From Achromobacter spanius (lineage in GTDB: Bacteria; Pseudomonadota; Gammaproteobacteria; Burkholderiales; Burkholderiaceae_B): a DNA stretch of 64,000 bases. The stretch covers positions 5,828,001-5,892,000 of the forward strand of contig NZ_CP025030.1 in NCBI RefSeq assembly GCF_002812705.1. Direction: 5' to 3'. The notes beneath the pieces are model-generated. The model was not told where the DNA came from. It saw nothing but the letters and a program-made list of their open reading frames with translations, and searched no databases. Each line of letters opens with the position of its first letter. Within the stretch, counting starts at the first letter, position 1. This document shows positions 8,358-18,610 of this stretch, one piece after another. The translations under genes and the position numbers were made by a program.

Positions 8358-9302
8358 ATGAACGCCGTCATCACTGCCGCCCTGCCGGTCTTCGCGCTGA
8401 TCCTGACCGGCTGGCTGGCTGCCCGGGGCAAGGTGCTGGGACCCGGCGCCACAGACGCCTTGAACCGCTACGTGGTCTACCTGTCCTTGCCGGCGCTGCT
8501 GTTTCGCGCCATGACGCAGGTGGATCTGGCGCATATGGCGCACTGGGGCTTTGTGGCCGCCTTCGCGGGCGGCATCGCCGTCACCTTCCTGGTGTCTTTC
8601 CTGCCTGGCCGGGGTGGACGGCGCCCACTCACCGACCGCAGCATCGAAGGCCTGGCGGCGTCCTATGCCAATGCGGGCTACATGGGCATCCCGCTGTGCG
8701 TGGCGCTGTTTGGCGCGGAAAGCCTGGCGCCCGCCGCGTTCACCACCTTGCTGACCGCCAGCGTCCTGTTTGGCTTTGCCATCGCCCTGATCGAGTTCGA
8801 CCGGCAACAAGCCCCCAACGTCGGCGTCACACTGCTCAAGGTGGGCCGCGCGTTGATGCGCAACCCCTTGCTGGCCGCGCCGGTGCTCGGCCTGGCCTGG
8901 GCGGCTACCGGCCTGACGCTGCCCGAAGGTATCGACCGCTACGTCGCCCTGCTAGGCGCGTCGGCCAGCCCTTGCGCACTGGTCACCATCGGCTTGTTCC
9001 TGGCGCAGACGGAGACCGCCACCGCGGGCCCCGGCGTGCTGCGCCTGGTGGTCGGCAAACTACTGCTGCAGCCCGCCGTTACCGCGGTGCTGGCGTTCTA
9101 TGTGTTTTCGATGCCGCCGTTGTGGGCCTGGACCGCCGTGCTGATGAGCGCGCTTCCCATTGGCACGGGCCCCTTCATGCTGGCGAAGATGTACGGGCGC
9201 GACGCCCGCGTGACCTCGCGCGCCATTCTCGTTTCCACCGTCGCGTCCGTGCTCACCGTCAGCTTGCTGGTGGCCTGGATCAGCGCCCACCCCATTTCCT
9301 GA
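8358..9302 (+). CDS. AEC family transporter (auxin efflux carrier-like permease)
   Basis: 314 residues with about ten hydrophobic segments. The start (ALPVFALILTGWLAARGKVL) and the YANAGYMGIPL motif in the first half are characteristic of the auxin efflux carrier/malonate transporter family in bacteria. The second half repeats the pattern (PLLAAPVLGLAWAATG, ALPIGTGPFMLAKMYG). The substrate is unknown; relatives carry organic acids. It follows the EamA gene by 33 bp and precedes the ArsB-like gene by about 10 bp, so the three transporter genes probably share a transcript. Confidence 0.88.
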   Translation: MNAVITAALPVFALILTGWLAARGKVLGPGATDALNRYVVYLSLPALLFRAMTQVDLAHMAHWGFVAAFAGGIAVTFLVSFLPGRGGRRPLTDRSIEGLAASYANAGYMGIPLCVALFGAESLAPAAFTTLLTASVLFGFAIALIEFDRQQAPNVGVTLLKVGRALMRNPLLAAPVLGLAWAATGLTLPEGIDRYVALLGASASPCALVTIGLFLAQTETATAGPGVLRLVVGKLLLQPAVTAVLAFYVFSMPPLWAWTAVLMSALPIGTGPFMLAKMYGRDARVTSRAILVSTVASVLTVSLLVAWISAHPIS

Positions 9303-9311
9303 TTGCCTGTC

Positions 9312-10592
9312 ATGCTGCTTGCCGCCGCCATCTTCATCCTGACCATCACGCTCGTCATCTGGCAGCCACGGGGCCTGTCCATCGGCTGGAGCGCGGTCAT
9401 CGGCGCCGGCCTGGCGTTGGCCACCGGCGTGGTCCACGTGGCCGACATCGCGGATGTCTGGCGCATCGTCTGGAACGCCACCGCCACCTTTATCGCCATC
9501 ATCGTCACCAGCTTGATCCTGGATGAAGCCGGCTTCTTCGAATGGTCCGCGCTGCACGTGGCGCGTTGGGGCGGCGGACGCGGGCGGCTGTTGTTCGTGC
9601 TGATCGTGCTGTTGGGCGCCGCCGTGTCGGCGCTGTTCGCCAATGACGGCGCGGCCTTGATCCTGACGCCCATCGTCATGGAAATGCTGCTGGCGCTGGG
9701 CTTTGGGCCGGGCGCGTCGCTGGCCTTCGTGATGGCGGCGGGCTTCATCGCCGATACCGGCAGCATTGCGCTGATCGTCTCGAACCTGGTGAACATCGTG
9801 TCGGCCGACTTCTTCGGCATCGGCTTTGGGGAGTACGCCTCGGTGATGCTGCCGGTGAACCTGATGGCGGTGGGCTCCACGCTGGTGGTGCTGCTGCTGT
9901 TCTTTCGCAAGAGCATTCCGCCGCGTTATGACGTCAGCCAACTGCCCGCGCCCGCCTCGGCCATTCGCGACCCGGTCACCTTTCGGGCCGGCTGGATCGT
10001 GCTGGGCTTGCTGCTGACCGGATTCTTCGTGCTGGAACCGATGGGCATTCCGGTCAGCGCCATCGCGGCGGCCGGGGCGCTGGGCCTGCTCTTGATCGCG
10101 GGACGCCAGCACATCGTGGGCACGCGCAAGATCATGCGCGAAGCGCCCTGGCACATCGTGATCTTCTCGCTGGGCATGTACCTGGTTGTCTACGGCCTGC
10201 GCAACGCCGGCCTGACCGCGCATCTGGCGCGGGTGCTGGACTGGTGCGCCGAGTATGGGCTGTGGGGCGCGGCGATGGGCACGGGACTCATCACGGCATT
10301 CCTGTCGTCCATCATGAACAACCTGCCCACCGTGCTGGTGGGCGCGCTGTCGATCGCCGACACCAGCGCCACCGGCCCGCTGAAAGACGCGATGATCTAC
10401 GCCAACATCATCGGCAGCGACCTGGGTCCGAAGATCACGCCCATCGGCAGCCTGGCTACCCTGCTTTGGCTGCACGTGCTTGCGCGCAAAGGGCTGCGCA
10501 TCACCTGGGGCTATTACTTCAAGGTGGGTATCGTGCTGACGCTGCCCGTGTTGCTCTTGACCCTGGCGGCGCTGGTGTGGCGCTTGCAGTAA
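9312..10592 (+). CDS. arsB: ArsB-like arsenite/antimonite efflux permease
   Basis: 426 residues from ATG 9312; a TTG three codons upstream directly abuts the AEC stop and could be used. The sequence follows ArsB throughout: [50 protein letters not shown], and [17 protein letters not shown] with [26 protein letters not shown] near the end. About eleven membrane helices. Known ArsB expels As(III)/Sb(III) through the inner membrane, driven by proton motive force or with the ArsA ATPase. Unusually, no arsR, arsC or arsH is beside it; the companions are unrelated transporters, so metalloid induction is doubtful. Confidence 0.88.
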   Translation: MLLAAAIFILTITLVIWQPRGLSIGWSAVIGAGLALATGVVHVADIADVWRIVWNATATFIAIIVTSLILDEAGFFEWSALHVARWGGGRGRLLFVLIVLLGAAVSALFANDGAALILTPIVMEMLLALGFGPGASLAFVMAAGFIADTGSIALIVSNLVNIVSADFFGIGFGEYASVMLPVNLMAVGSTLVVLLLFFRKSIPPRYDVSQLPAPASAIRDPVTFRAGWIVLGLLLTGFFVLEPMGIPVSAIAAAGALGLLLIAGRQHIVGTRKIMREAPWHIVIFSLGMYLVVYGLRNAGLTAHLARVLDWCAEYGLWGAAMGTGLITAFLSSIMNNLPTVLVGALSIADTSATGPLKDAMIYANIIGSDLGPKITPIGSLATLLWLHVLARKGLRITWGYYFKVGIVLTLPVLLLTLAALVWRLQ

Positions 10593-10620
10593 ATCTGGGG
10601 AATCCCCTTGGCGCCGCCCT

Positions 10621-10641
10621 CTAATAACTTTTAGTTATTAG
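10621..10641. promoter_or_regulatory. Perfect 21-nt palindrome upstream of the YeeE/YedE gene
   Basis: Perfect 9-bp arms CTAATAACT and AGTTATTAG around TTT, AT-rich within very GC-rich surroundings and 120 bp before the downstream ATG. It looks like an operator for a dimeric regulator. No T-run follows, so a terminator is less likely. Confidence 0.55.
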
Positions 10642-10648
10642 GCAAGCA

Positions 10649-10672
10649 TTAATTGATGGTATGAGCAATTAA
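10649..10672. promoter_or_regulatory. Second dyad upstream of the YeeE/YedE gene
   Basis: TTAATTG at 10649-10655 and CAATTAA at 10666-10672 are inverted around a 10-bp centre. It begins 7 bp after the palindrome at 10621-10641. The two together form an AT-rich 50-bp block that may hold the promoter and operators of the following gene. Confidence 0.45.
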
Positions 10673-10760
10673 ACAGCCGCCGTAAACTCTCATGCATATC
10701 CACGGGCGCCATTTCTTGCGCCCGTTTGCTTTGACGAATCCGATCCCACCGGGATACCCC

Positions 10761-11984
10761 ATGAGCTCCAACGCCTCGACCCTGCCCCTGCCCGCGGCCC
10801 TGCCGCCCATCCACATCAACCGCAAGCCGCTCTGGATTGCCCTGCTGCTGCTGTTGGCCGGCGCGCTGTATCTGCTTCAGACCGTCAGTTGGCGCCAGGG
10901 TGCGCTATGGGTCATCGGCGCGCTGTTGGGCGTCACGCTGTACCACGCCTCTTTCGGCTTCACGCAAGCCTGGCGCGTGTTTGTGTCTGACCGCCGCAGC
11001 GCGGGCCTGCGCGCGCAGATGCTCATGCTGGGCGTGGGCGTGCTGCTGTTCTTCCCCTTCCTGGCAGCGGGCACGCTGTTTGGCCAACCGGTCACGGGCT
11101 TTGTGTCGCCGCCGGGCGTGTCGGTGCTGTTGGGTGCGTTTCTCTTTGGCGTCGGCATGCAGCTGGGCGGCGGCTGCGCCTCTGGCACCCTGTTCGCCGT
11201 GGGCGGGGGCAATACCCGCATGCTGGTCACGCTGCTGTTCTTCATTGTGGGTTCGGTCGTTGCCACCGCCAACTTCGAATGGTGGTCCGCCCTGCCCGCC
11301 TTGGCGCCCACCTCGCTGATCAAGACCTGGGGCCTGGCGCCCGCGTTGATCGCCAACCTGGCCGTGTTCGCGCTGATCGCCTGGGGCGCGACCGCGCTTG
11401 AAAAGCGCCGCCACGGGCACGTGATTTCCTTCGCATCGCGCACGTCGCGCCCCGTGTCCTTGCTGCAAGGCCCCTGGCCGCTGATCTGGGGCGGCGTGGC
11501 GCTGGTGGTGCTGAACTTCGCCACGCTGGCCTTGGCCGGCCGCCCCTGGGGCATCACGTCGGCCTTCGCCCTGTGGGGCGCCAAGACCTTGAACGCCGTC
11601 GGTGGTGACGTTGCAAGCTGGGCCTACTGGGCCAAGCAGCCGTCGCTGGGCGCTCCCCTGCGCCAGGACGTCACCACCGTCATGGACATCGGTTTGATGC
11701 TGGGCGCACTGGCGGCGGCCAGCGCCGCGGGCAAGTTCGCCCCCGTCTGGAAGGTACCCGCGCGTTCGCTGGCGGGTGCGGTCATCGGCGGTCTGTTGCT
11801 GGGCTATGGCTCGCGCCTGGCGTTCGGCTGCAATATCGGCGCCTACTTCAGCGGCATCCTGTCGGGCAGCCTGCACGCCTGGCTGTGGCTGCCGGCCGCC
11901 TTCGCAGGCAGCGCTCTGGGCGTGCACCTGCGCCCCGCTTTCGGCCTGGCGGTGGAAAAAACCTCGCAAGCCTCCAGTTGCTGA
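10761..11984 (+). CDS. YeeE/YedE family (TsuA-like) sulfur-compound transporter
   Basis: 407 residues from the ATG at 10761. About ten membrane segments in two YeeE/YedE repeats. The family's conserved cysteine motifs are both present: GGGCASGTLFAVGGG in the first half and LAFGCNIGAYFSGI in the second. In characterised TsuA these Cys residues relay thiosulfate through the membrane, so uptake of thiosulfate or another sulfur compound is the likely role. No thiosulfate-metabolising partner lies beside it. Two AT-rich palindromes upstream suggest its own regulation. The extra hydrophilic N-terminus of about 25 residues is longer than in E. coli YeeE. Confidence 0.87.
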   Translation: MSSNASTLPLPAALPPIHINRKPLWIALLLLLAGALYLLQTVSWRQGALWVIGALLGVTLYHASFGFTQAWRVFVSDRRSAGLRAQMLMLGVGVLLFFPFLAAGTLFGQPVTGFVSPPGVSVLLGAFLFGVGMQLGGGCASGTLFAVGGGNTRMLVTLLFFIVGSVVATANFEWWSALPALAPTSLIKTWGLAPALIANLAVFALIAWGATALEKRRHGHVISFASRTSRPVSLLQGPWPLIWGGVALVVLNFATLALAGRPWGITSAFALWGAKTLNAVGGDVASWAYWAKQPSLGAPLRQDVTTVMDIGLMLGALAAASAAGKFAPVWKVPARSLAGAVIGGLLLGYGSRLAFGCNIGAYFSGILSGSLHAWLWLPAAFAGSALGVHLRPAFGLAVEKTSQASSC

Positions 11985-12018
11985 TGCCCCGCTGTTGAAA
12001 AACAGTGTTCCACGCACG

Positions 12019-12047
12019 GCCCCCTGTTTTCAGGGGGCTTTCTTTTT
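12019..12047 (+). terminator. Terminator after the YeeE/YedE gene
   Basis: GCCCCCTG (12019-12026) pairs with CAGGGGGC (12031-12038) across TTTT, followed by TTTCTTTTT. A clear Rho-independent terminator 35 bp after the stop codon. Confidence 0.85.
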
Positions 12048-12101
12048 GGGGCGCTGCCGGCTGGTGTATGGTTGCTGCAATTCCGCATCACGGAGAGGAA
12101 C

Positions 12102-13742
12102 ATGAGTTGGATGCTTGGCCGTTACACGGCCTTTTTGTTGACCCTGGCCGGCGCTGCCGTCACCGCCGTCCTGGCTTTCACCAGTTCGCTCTGGTGGCTG
12201 TGGGCCGCCGTTCCTCTGGCAATGCTGGGCGCACTGGGCGTGTACGACCTGATCCAGACCCGCCATGCCATCCGTCGCAACTACCCCGTCATTGGCAATC
12301 TGCGCTTCCTGTTCGAGTTCATTCGGCCCGAGATCCGCCAGTATTTCCTGGAAGACGATACGCATGCTGCGCCGTTCTCGCGCGCGCAACGCTCCATCGT
12401 TTACCAGCGCGCCAAGCGCGAAGTCGACAAGCGCCCGTTCGGCACGCAGGAAGACGTCTACGGCGACCGCTATGAATGGATCAACCATTCCATGTCGCCC
12501 TCGCACATCAACGACACGGATTTTCGCGTAACGGTGGGCGGGCCCGATTGCACGCAACCTTATTCCATGTCGGCCTTCAACGTGTCGGCCATGAGCTTCG
12601 GCGCACTGTCGGCCAACGCCGTGCTGGCGCTGAATGAAGGCGCGCGCCAGGGCAACTTCGCGCACGACACCGGCGAAGGCGGCATCAGCCGCTACCATCG
12701 CCAACCTGGCGGCAGCCTGGTGTGGAACATCGGCTCGGGCTATTTCGGATGCCGCGACGAACACGGCGCGTTTTCGGAAGAAGCCTTCATCAAGAACGCC
12801 TGTACGCCGCAGGTGAAGATGATTGAAATCAAGCTGTCCCAAGGCGCCAAGCCCGGCCATGGCGGCATCTTGCCCGCGAGCAAAGTCACGATCGAAATCG
12901 CGGAAGCGCGCGGCGTCGTCGCGTGGCAGGACTGCAATTCCCCGGCCAGCCACTCGGCCTTCGACACGCCCATCGGGCTGCTGAAATTCGTGGCGCGCCT
13001 GCGGGAATTGTCGGGCGGCAAGCCGGTGGGCTTCAAGTTCTGCGTGGGTCACCCGTGGGAATGGTTTGCCATCGTCAAGGCCATGCTTGAAACCAACATC
13101 ACGCCGGACTTCATCGTGGTCGATGGCGCGGAAGGCGGCACGGGTGCCGCGCCCGTGGAATTCGTGGATCACGTGGGCACGCCCTTGCGCGAAGCGCTGC
13201 GCCTGGTGCACAACACGCTGATCGGTGTGAACCTGCGTGACCGCATCAAGCTGGGCGCATCGGGCAAGATCATCACCGCGTTCGACATGGCGCGCGTGAT
13301 GGCCATGGGCGCCGACTGGTGCAATGCCGCGCGCGGCTTCATGTTTGCCATCGGCTGCATCCAGGCCCAAGCCTGCCATACCGGCAAATGCCCCACCGGT
13401 GTCACCACGCAAGACCCCTTGCGGCAACGCGCGCTGGTGGTGCCGGACAAGGCGCAGCGCGTGGCTGACTTTCAGCGCAATACACTGCACGCACTGGCCG
13501 AACTTCTGGCCGCAGCGGGCTTGACCCACCCGAACCAGTTGCGCCCGCATCACATCGCGCGCCGCATCTCGCCCAGCGAAATCCGTCTGCTGTCCGCGCT
13601 GTTTCCCGAGTTGGCGCCGGGTGAACTGCTGCGTGGCGAATTCCGCCACCAGGTCTTCCGCGTGGGTTGGGCGATGGCGCAAGCGGCGTCGTTCCAGCCC
13701 ACCCAGGACATCACCACGGCGATGGCCGAACACCGCGCATAG
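12102..13742 (+). CDS. FMN-binding glutamate synthase family protein
   Basis: 546 residues from the ATG at 12102, chosen because GGAGAGGAA precedes it. Two N-terminal membrane helices (about 5-50) precede a soluble domain homologous to the FMN/central domain of the glutamate synthase large subunit: MSFGALSANAVLALNEGA, DTGEGGISRYHR, GAKPGHGGILPASKV, DGAEGGTGAAPVEFVDHVG, and the cysteine motif CHTGKCPTGVTTQDP that in GltB holds the 3Fe-4S cluster. It lacks the glutaminase domain, so it is not a full GOGAT. The physiological reaction of this membrane-anchored subgroup is not established. It appears monocistronic. Confidence 0.88.
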   Translation: MSWMLGRYTAFLLTLAGAAVTAVLAFTSSLWWLWAAVPLAMLGALGVYDLIQTRHAIRRNYPVIGNLRFLFEFIRPEIRQYFLEDDTHAAPFSRAQRSIVYQRAKREVDKRPFGTQEDVYGDRYEWINHSMSPSHINDTDFRVTVGGPDCTQPYSMSAFNVSAMSFGALSANAVLALNEGARQGNFAHDTGEGGISRYHRQPGGSLVWNIGSGYFGCRDEHGAFSEEAFIKNACTPQVKMIEIKLSQGAKPGHGGILPASKVTIEIAEARGVVAWQDCNSPASHSAFDTPIGLLKFVARLRELSGGKPVGFKFCVGHPWEWFAIVKAMLETNITPDFIVVDGAEGGTGAAPVEFVDHVGTPLREALRLVHNTLIGVNLRDRIKLGASGKIITAFDMARVMAMGADWCNAARGFMFAIGCIQAQACHTGKCPTGVTTQDPLRQRALVVPDKAQRVADFQRNTLHALAELLAAAGLTHPNQLRPHHIARRISPSEIRLLSALFPELAPGELLRGEFRHQVFRVGWAMAQAASFQPTQDITTAMAEHRA

Positions 13743-13778
13743 GGTTTTTGCCCTTTTCGCGGATGGGCGATGCGCGGG

Positions 13779-15317
13779 CTACAGCCAGCGCTCGAACATC
13801 CGCGAAAAGGTTTCCATGAAGCGGTCGTCGACACCGCGCTGGCCCCACGCCTCTGGGGTAATGCGCACCGAGTCGGCAACATCACGCTGGAACAGCGCTT
13901 CCATTTCAGTGGCGAATTCCGGCCCCAGCACCACCGCGTTGATTTCGTAGTTCAAGGCGAAGCTACGCCAGTCCATATTGCTGGACCCCACCGTGGACCA
14001 GACCCCGTCAACCACCGCCGTCTTGGCATGCAGCAAGGCGTCGCGCCGCTCATAGAGTTTCACGCCCGCATCGAGCAAGTCGGTGTAGTGCGAGCGCCCC
14101 GCATGGAACACCAGCGACGAATCGCTGAAACCCGGCAACACCAACACCACATCCACGCCCCGCCGCGCGGCCGCCGACAGCACGTCGATGAAGGCCGGGT
14201 CGGGCACGAAGTACGCCATGGTGATGTGGATGGACTTCTGCGCGCTTTCAAACGCGGACATCAGCGTCAGGTAAACGGTATAGCCGTCGCTGCGATCGGG
14301 CTGATTGGCCAGGATGCGCACGGTTGTCGACCCCACGGGCGCGGCGACTTGGGTACCGCCCCCCTTGATCGGCTCGTCTGACTGCGACGCCCACCCCGCC
14401 TGTATCACCTGTTCCAGTTGCTCGACCGCCGGCCCTTCGATGCGCAGATGCGTGTCGCGCCAGGGTGAGGCCTTGGCATCACCCTTGCCCTTCGTCGCCT
14501 TGGGATCATCTTGCTTCGCGCCGGCCCCGCCGCCCGAGCCCGGGCCGGAGCCCGAGGCCGCGCCTGGCGACGACTCGTACACACTGCTGACATTGATGCC
14601 ACCCACGTAGCCGACCTTGCTGTCCACCACCAGCACCTTGCGGTGATTGCGCTGGTTGGGAGACCAGCCGGCACGCGCGCTGGCGGGATTGACGGGGTTG
14701 AACACCGCGACTTGCACGCCCGCGTCGCGCATGCGCTGGAACAAGGCGTCGGGGGTCTTGATGGTGCCGACGGCATCCACCATCAGCGCCACCTCGGCGC
14801 CCCGGTTGCGCGCGGCGATCAAGGCCTCGGCGAAGCGGGCGCCTTCCGCGTCGTCCTCAAAAATGTACGTTTCCATGTGCACGTAGCGGCGGGCCTGCGC
14901 GATGGATTGCAGCATGGCCCGATACGTACTGGGCCCGTCCGCCAGCAGCTTGACCCGGTTGCCGGCTGACAGCGGCGCGCCGCTGACGGCTTGCTCCACC
15001 GCCAGGTGCCGCGCAAGGAAATCGTCTTTGGGCGTGTCGGGATCCGCCGCAATGCCATGCCCGCGGCGGTAACTGTCGCGGGCCGCGTCAGCGGACAGGC
15101 CGGCCTGCGCCTTGCGCGCCTGGCGTTCCTGCGCATCGGGCACGCTGGCGCAACCCGCCGCCACCGTGGCGGCACAGATCAGCAACAGCGCACGTGCCCA
15201 ACGGCGCGCGCCGGGCAGCCATCCAGGCTTGCCCGGCGCGGATTCAATCCGGCCCTGGGCCGGAGGCGGCTTCACGAGAGAAGCCCGGTTTAACGCCGGC
15301 CGCTTGCCACCAGGCAC
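13779..15317 (-). CDS. Phospholipase D-like / cardiolipin synthase-family lipoprotein
   Basis: Up to 512 residues. A lipoprotein-type signal (ARALLLICAATVAAGC) puts it in the periplasm attached to a membrane. Two HKD catalytic motifs are present, HRKVLVVDSKVGYVGGIN and HAKTAVVDGVWSTVGSSN, as needed for a phosphatidyltransferase or phospholipase D active site. Between the two halves is a low-complexity Ser/Gly/Pro/Lys segment (near nt 14480-14580). The start is uncertain: the longest frame begins at GTG 15317, overlapping the upstream gene by 28 bp; GTG 15275 would avoid the overlap; no in-frame ATG precedes the signal. The substrate cannot be decided here. Confidence 0.85.
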   Translation of the reverse strand: MPGGKRPALNRASLVKPPPAQGRIESAPGKPGWLPGARRWARALLLICAATVAAGCASVPDAQERQARKAQAGLSADAARDSYRRGHGIAADPDTPKDDFLARHLAVEQAVSGAPLSAGNRVKLLADGPSTYRAMLQSIAQARRYVHMETYIFEDDAEGARFAEALIAARNRGAEVALMVDAVGTIKTPDALFQRMRDAGVQVAVFNPVNPASARAGWSPNQRNHRKVLVVDSKVGYVGGINVSSVYESSPGAASGSGPGSGGGAGAKQDDPKATKGKGDAKASPWRDTHLRIEGPAVEQLEQVIQAGWASQSDEPIKGGGTQVAAPVGSTTVRILANQPDRSDGYTVYLTLMSAFESAQKSIHITMAYFVPDPAFIDVLSAAARRGVDVVLVLPGFSDSSLVFHAGRSHYTDLLDAGVKLYERRDALLHAKTAVVDGVWSTVGSSNMDWRSFALNYEINAVVLGPEFATEMEALFQRDVADSVRITPEAWGQRGVDDRFMETFSRMFERWL

Positions 15318-15622
15318 CCCAGCACCGCGCCCAGCAGCGCTGCCACGCCCACCGACTTCCAGGCGTTTTCATGCACGTACTCATCGGCATAAGCTTTGGC
15401 GCGATACGCACGTTCGCGCGCCGCACCTTCCCAATCACCCGCGTGGTGGCGGGCTTCGGCCAGTTGCTGCTTCAAGCGCGCGCGCGCGGATTCAATTTCG
15501 GAGCCCGTGTAGGAAGCCGTCGAGCGCAAGAGATCTTCAGTTCCGGCGACCAGGTCGCGGAAGCTGTCATTGACCCGATCGCGATGCAGAGCCATCTCGG
15601 CGCGTTGGTGCTTTCGATTCAT
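15290..15622 (-). CDS. DUF883 (ElaB/YqjD-type) membrane-anchored protein
   Basis: 110 residues from the ATG at 15622, preceded by AAGGAGCGACT. The body is a long charged amphipathic helix (FRDLVAGTEDLLR, SARARLKQQLAEARHH) and the C-terminus is a single membrane anchor (AWKSVGVAALLGAVLGCLVAS) ending in RR, the ElaB/YqjD/DUF883 pattern. E. coli members bind ribosomes and tether them to the inner membrane in stationary phase. Its stop overlaps the start of the phospholipase-D gene, so the two are probably co-expressed. Confidence 0.88.
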   Translation of the reverse strand: MNRKHQRAEMALHRDRVNDSFRDLVAGTEDLLRSTASYTGSEIESARARLKQQLAEARHHAGDWEGAARERAYRAKAYADEYVHENAWKSVGVAALLGAVLGCLVASGRR

Positions 15623-15956
15623 AGTCGCTCCTTGAAAATATTGAGTCCTTGGGACGCCGCCCGCCGCGTGCTTCGACGCACATGGCAACGTCATCCCGTT
15701 GACCAGAACTTCATTGTGCCGATCATTCGCCGCCGCCGCTCCAGCTTTCGCAACCAGCCGTAATTCGATATTTCAGCGGACCGAAACTTGCTGGTGCGGT
15801 CACAAGGACCCGGGCGCGCGTTTTCCGCCCCCGTTTTCCGATTTCGTAAAAGTCCATTGCATTCAGCGGCTTGGCGCTTGACACCGGAACCCCCCTGGCC
15901 GCCACAATAACCCCCTTGCAATGCGCTTCAACTGCCTCAGAAAAAGGAATGAACGC
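15623..15956. other. Divergent intergenic region before egtD
   Basis: 334 bp between the DUF883 gene and egtD. A TTGACA at 15878-15883 points toward egtD, but the -10 region (around CACAATAA at 15903) is poor and 19-20 bp away. No reading frame in it looks coding. Confidence 0.4.
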
Positions 15957-16934
15957 ATGGTTTCCCCTTCCGCAGTGCTTGCCCACGCCGCCTCCGACTT
16001 CTTCGAGCGCGCATCGTCGGCCCCCAGCCCTGAACAAGCCGAACTGCGGGACGGCCTGCTGGACGATCCCGCCCATATCGACCCCAAGTACCTTTACGAC
16101 GCGCTGGGCTCATCGCTGTTCACCGCAATCACCCAATTGCCCGAGTACTACCCCACGCGGTGCGAAGCGGAGATTTTCCAGCGTCATGGCCAGGACATCG
16201 CGCGCCATGTCGGGCCGGTGCAATCCATGATCGACCTGGGCGCCGGCGATTGCGTGAAAGCCGAACGACTGTTTGCTCGGCTTCGACCCAAGCATTACAT
16301 TCCGATCGATATTTCTGCCGACTACCTGCAGACCGCAGTCGAACGACTACGGCTGTCGTACCCGGATCTGAACATCACGCCGGTCGGCCAGGATTTTTCG
16401 CAGGTGCTGGCTCTGCCTGCCGGCGTGCCTGAAGCACAGCGGCTGTTCTTCTACCCCGGTTCCAGCATCGGCAACCTTAGCCCCGAAGACGCGCACGCCA
16501 TGCTGCAACGTATCCGCACGCAATGTGAAGGCGGTGGCTTGTTGCTTGGTGTGGACCGCGTCAAGCCCAAGCAGGTGCTTGAACCCGCCTACGACGACGC
16601 CCTGCACCTTACCGCCGCCTTCAATCTGAATCTGCTGCGGCACGTCAACACCGTGCTGGACACCGATTTCGATGTGGCGGACTGGCGTCACGTCGCGCTC
16701 TTCAACAGCGCTCGCTCGCGCGTCGAAATGCATCTGGAAGCCCTTCGCGCGGTGCGCGTGTGCTGGCCGGGCGGCGAGCGCGAGTTCCGCCCTGGCGAAC
16801 GCATTCATACCGAAAATTCCTACAAGTTCACCCCGCAAGCCTTCTCCGATCTGCTGCAAAGCGCGGGCTTTCACGACATTGCCCACTGGTCGGATTCGCG
16901 CGGCTGGTTTTCGGTTTTCAGCGCCCGCGCATAA
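15957..16934 (+). CDS. egtD: L-histidine N(alpha)-methyltransferase EgtD
   Basis: 325 residues from the ATG at 15957, with GGA about 9 bp upstream. EgtD trimethylates histidine with SAM to hercynine, the first step of ergothioneine synthesis. The family's sequence is clear: LPEYYPTRCEAEIF, the SAM-binding IDLGAGDCVKAERLF, YIPIDISADYL, FFYPGSSIGNLSPEDA, and the C-terminal RIHTENSYKFTPQAF. Its length matches mycobacterial EgtD (about 321). egtB follows 36 bp downstream on the same strand. Confidence 0.95.
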   Translation: MVSPSAVLAHAASDFFERASSAPSPEQAELRDGLLDDPAHIDPKYLYDALGSSLFTAITQLPEYYPTRCEAEIFQRHGQDIARHVGPVQSMIDLGAGDCVKAERLFARLRPKHYIPIDISADYLQTAVERLRLSYPDLNITPVGQDFSQVLALPAGVPEAQRLFFYPGSSIGNLSPEDAHAMLQRIRTQCEGGGLLLGVDRVKPKQVLEPAYDDALHLTAAFNLNLLRHVNTVLDTDFDVADWRHVALFNSARSRVEMHLEALRAVRVCWPGGEREFRPGERIHTENSYKFTPQAFSDLLQSAGFHDIAHWSDSRGWFSVFSARA

Positions 16935-16970
16935 CGTGGGCTTTCCCCTTAACGCCACTGGAGGATCGCC

Positions 16971-18287
<1,317 letters not shown>

Positions 18288-18318
18288 ATCACTTCCTATT
18301 TTTTTGCCGCGAGCCCGC

Positions 18319-18348
18319 TTGCAAACAAAAAAAGTTTCATGCTAGAAT
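18319..18348 (+). promoter_or_regulatory. Promoter of tRNA-Met
   Basis: TTGCAA at 18319-18324, an 18-bp spacer with an A-tract, and TAGAAT at 18343-18348, 67 bp before the tRNA. Good position and near-consensus boxes. Confidence 0.55.
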
Positions 18349-18414
18349 TTCGTTCTTCGTTGATCAGCGCTACGGAACAGATGCCGCAGCAACACTGAAT
18401 AACGAACAAGGATT

Positions 18415-18491
18415 GGCGCATTAGCTCAGCCGGTTAGAGCGACGGAATCATAATCCGCAGGTCCCCTGTTCGAATCAGGGATGCGCCACCA
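18415..18491 (+). tRNA. tRNA-Met(CAT)
   Basis: 77 nt with encoded CCA. Acceptor arms GGCGCAT/ATGCGCC, D-arm AGCTC...GAGC, anticodon loop ATCATAA giving CAT, and T-arm CCCTGTTCGAATCAGGG. It is not an initiator, since position 1 is a G pairing with C and the family differs. A tRNA-Ile decoding AUA after lysidine modification of CAT cannot be fully excluded from sequence. Confidence 0.92.
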
Positions 18492-18497
18492 AGAATT

Positions 18498-18528
18498 AAA
18501 AAGGCCCTCACTTCGGTGAGGGCCTTTT
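18498..18528 (+). terminator. Terminator after tRNA-Met
   Basis: AAGGCCCTCAC (18501-18511) pairs with GTGAGGGCCTT (18516-18526) across TTCG, flanked by A- and T-runs. It also lies near the 3' end of the convergent membrane-protein gene and may serve both. Confidence 0.88.
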
Positions 18529-18610
18529 GCGTTTACGGCGTATGCAAACTACAACGCAAAACTACAACACAGCCGGAACGCAACCAGTGCAACCAGTGCA
18601 ACCAGCCCAA

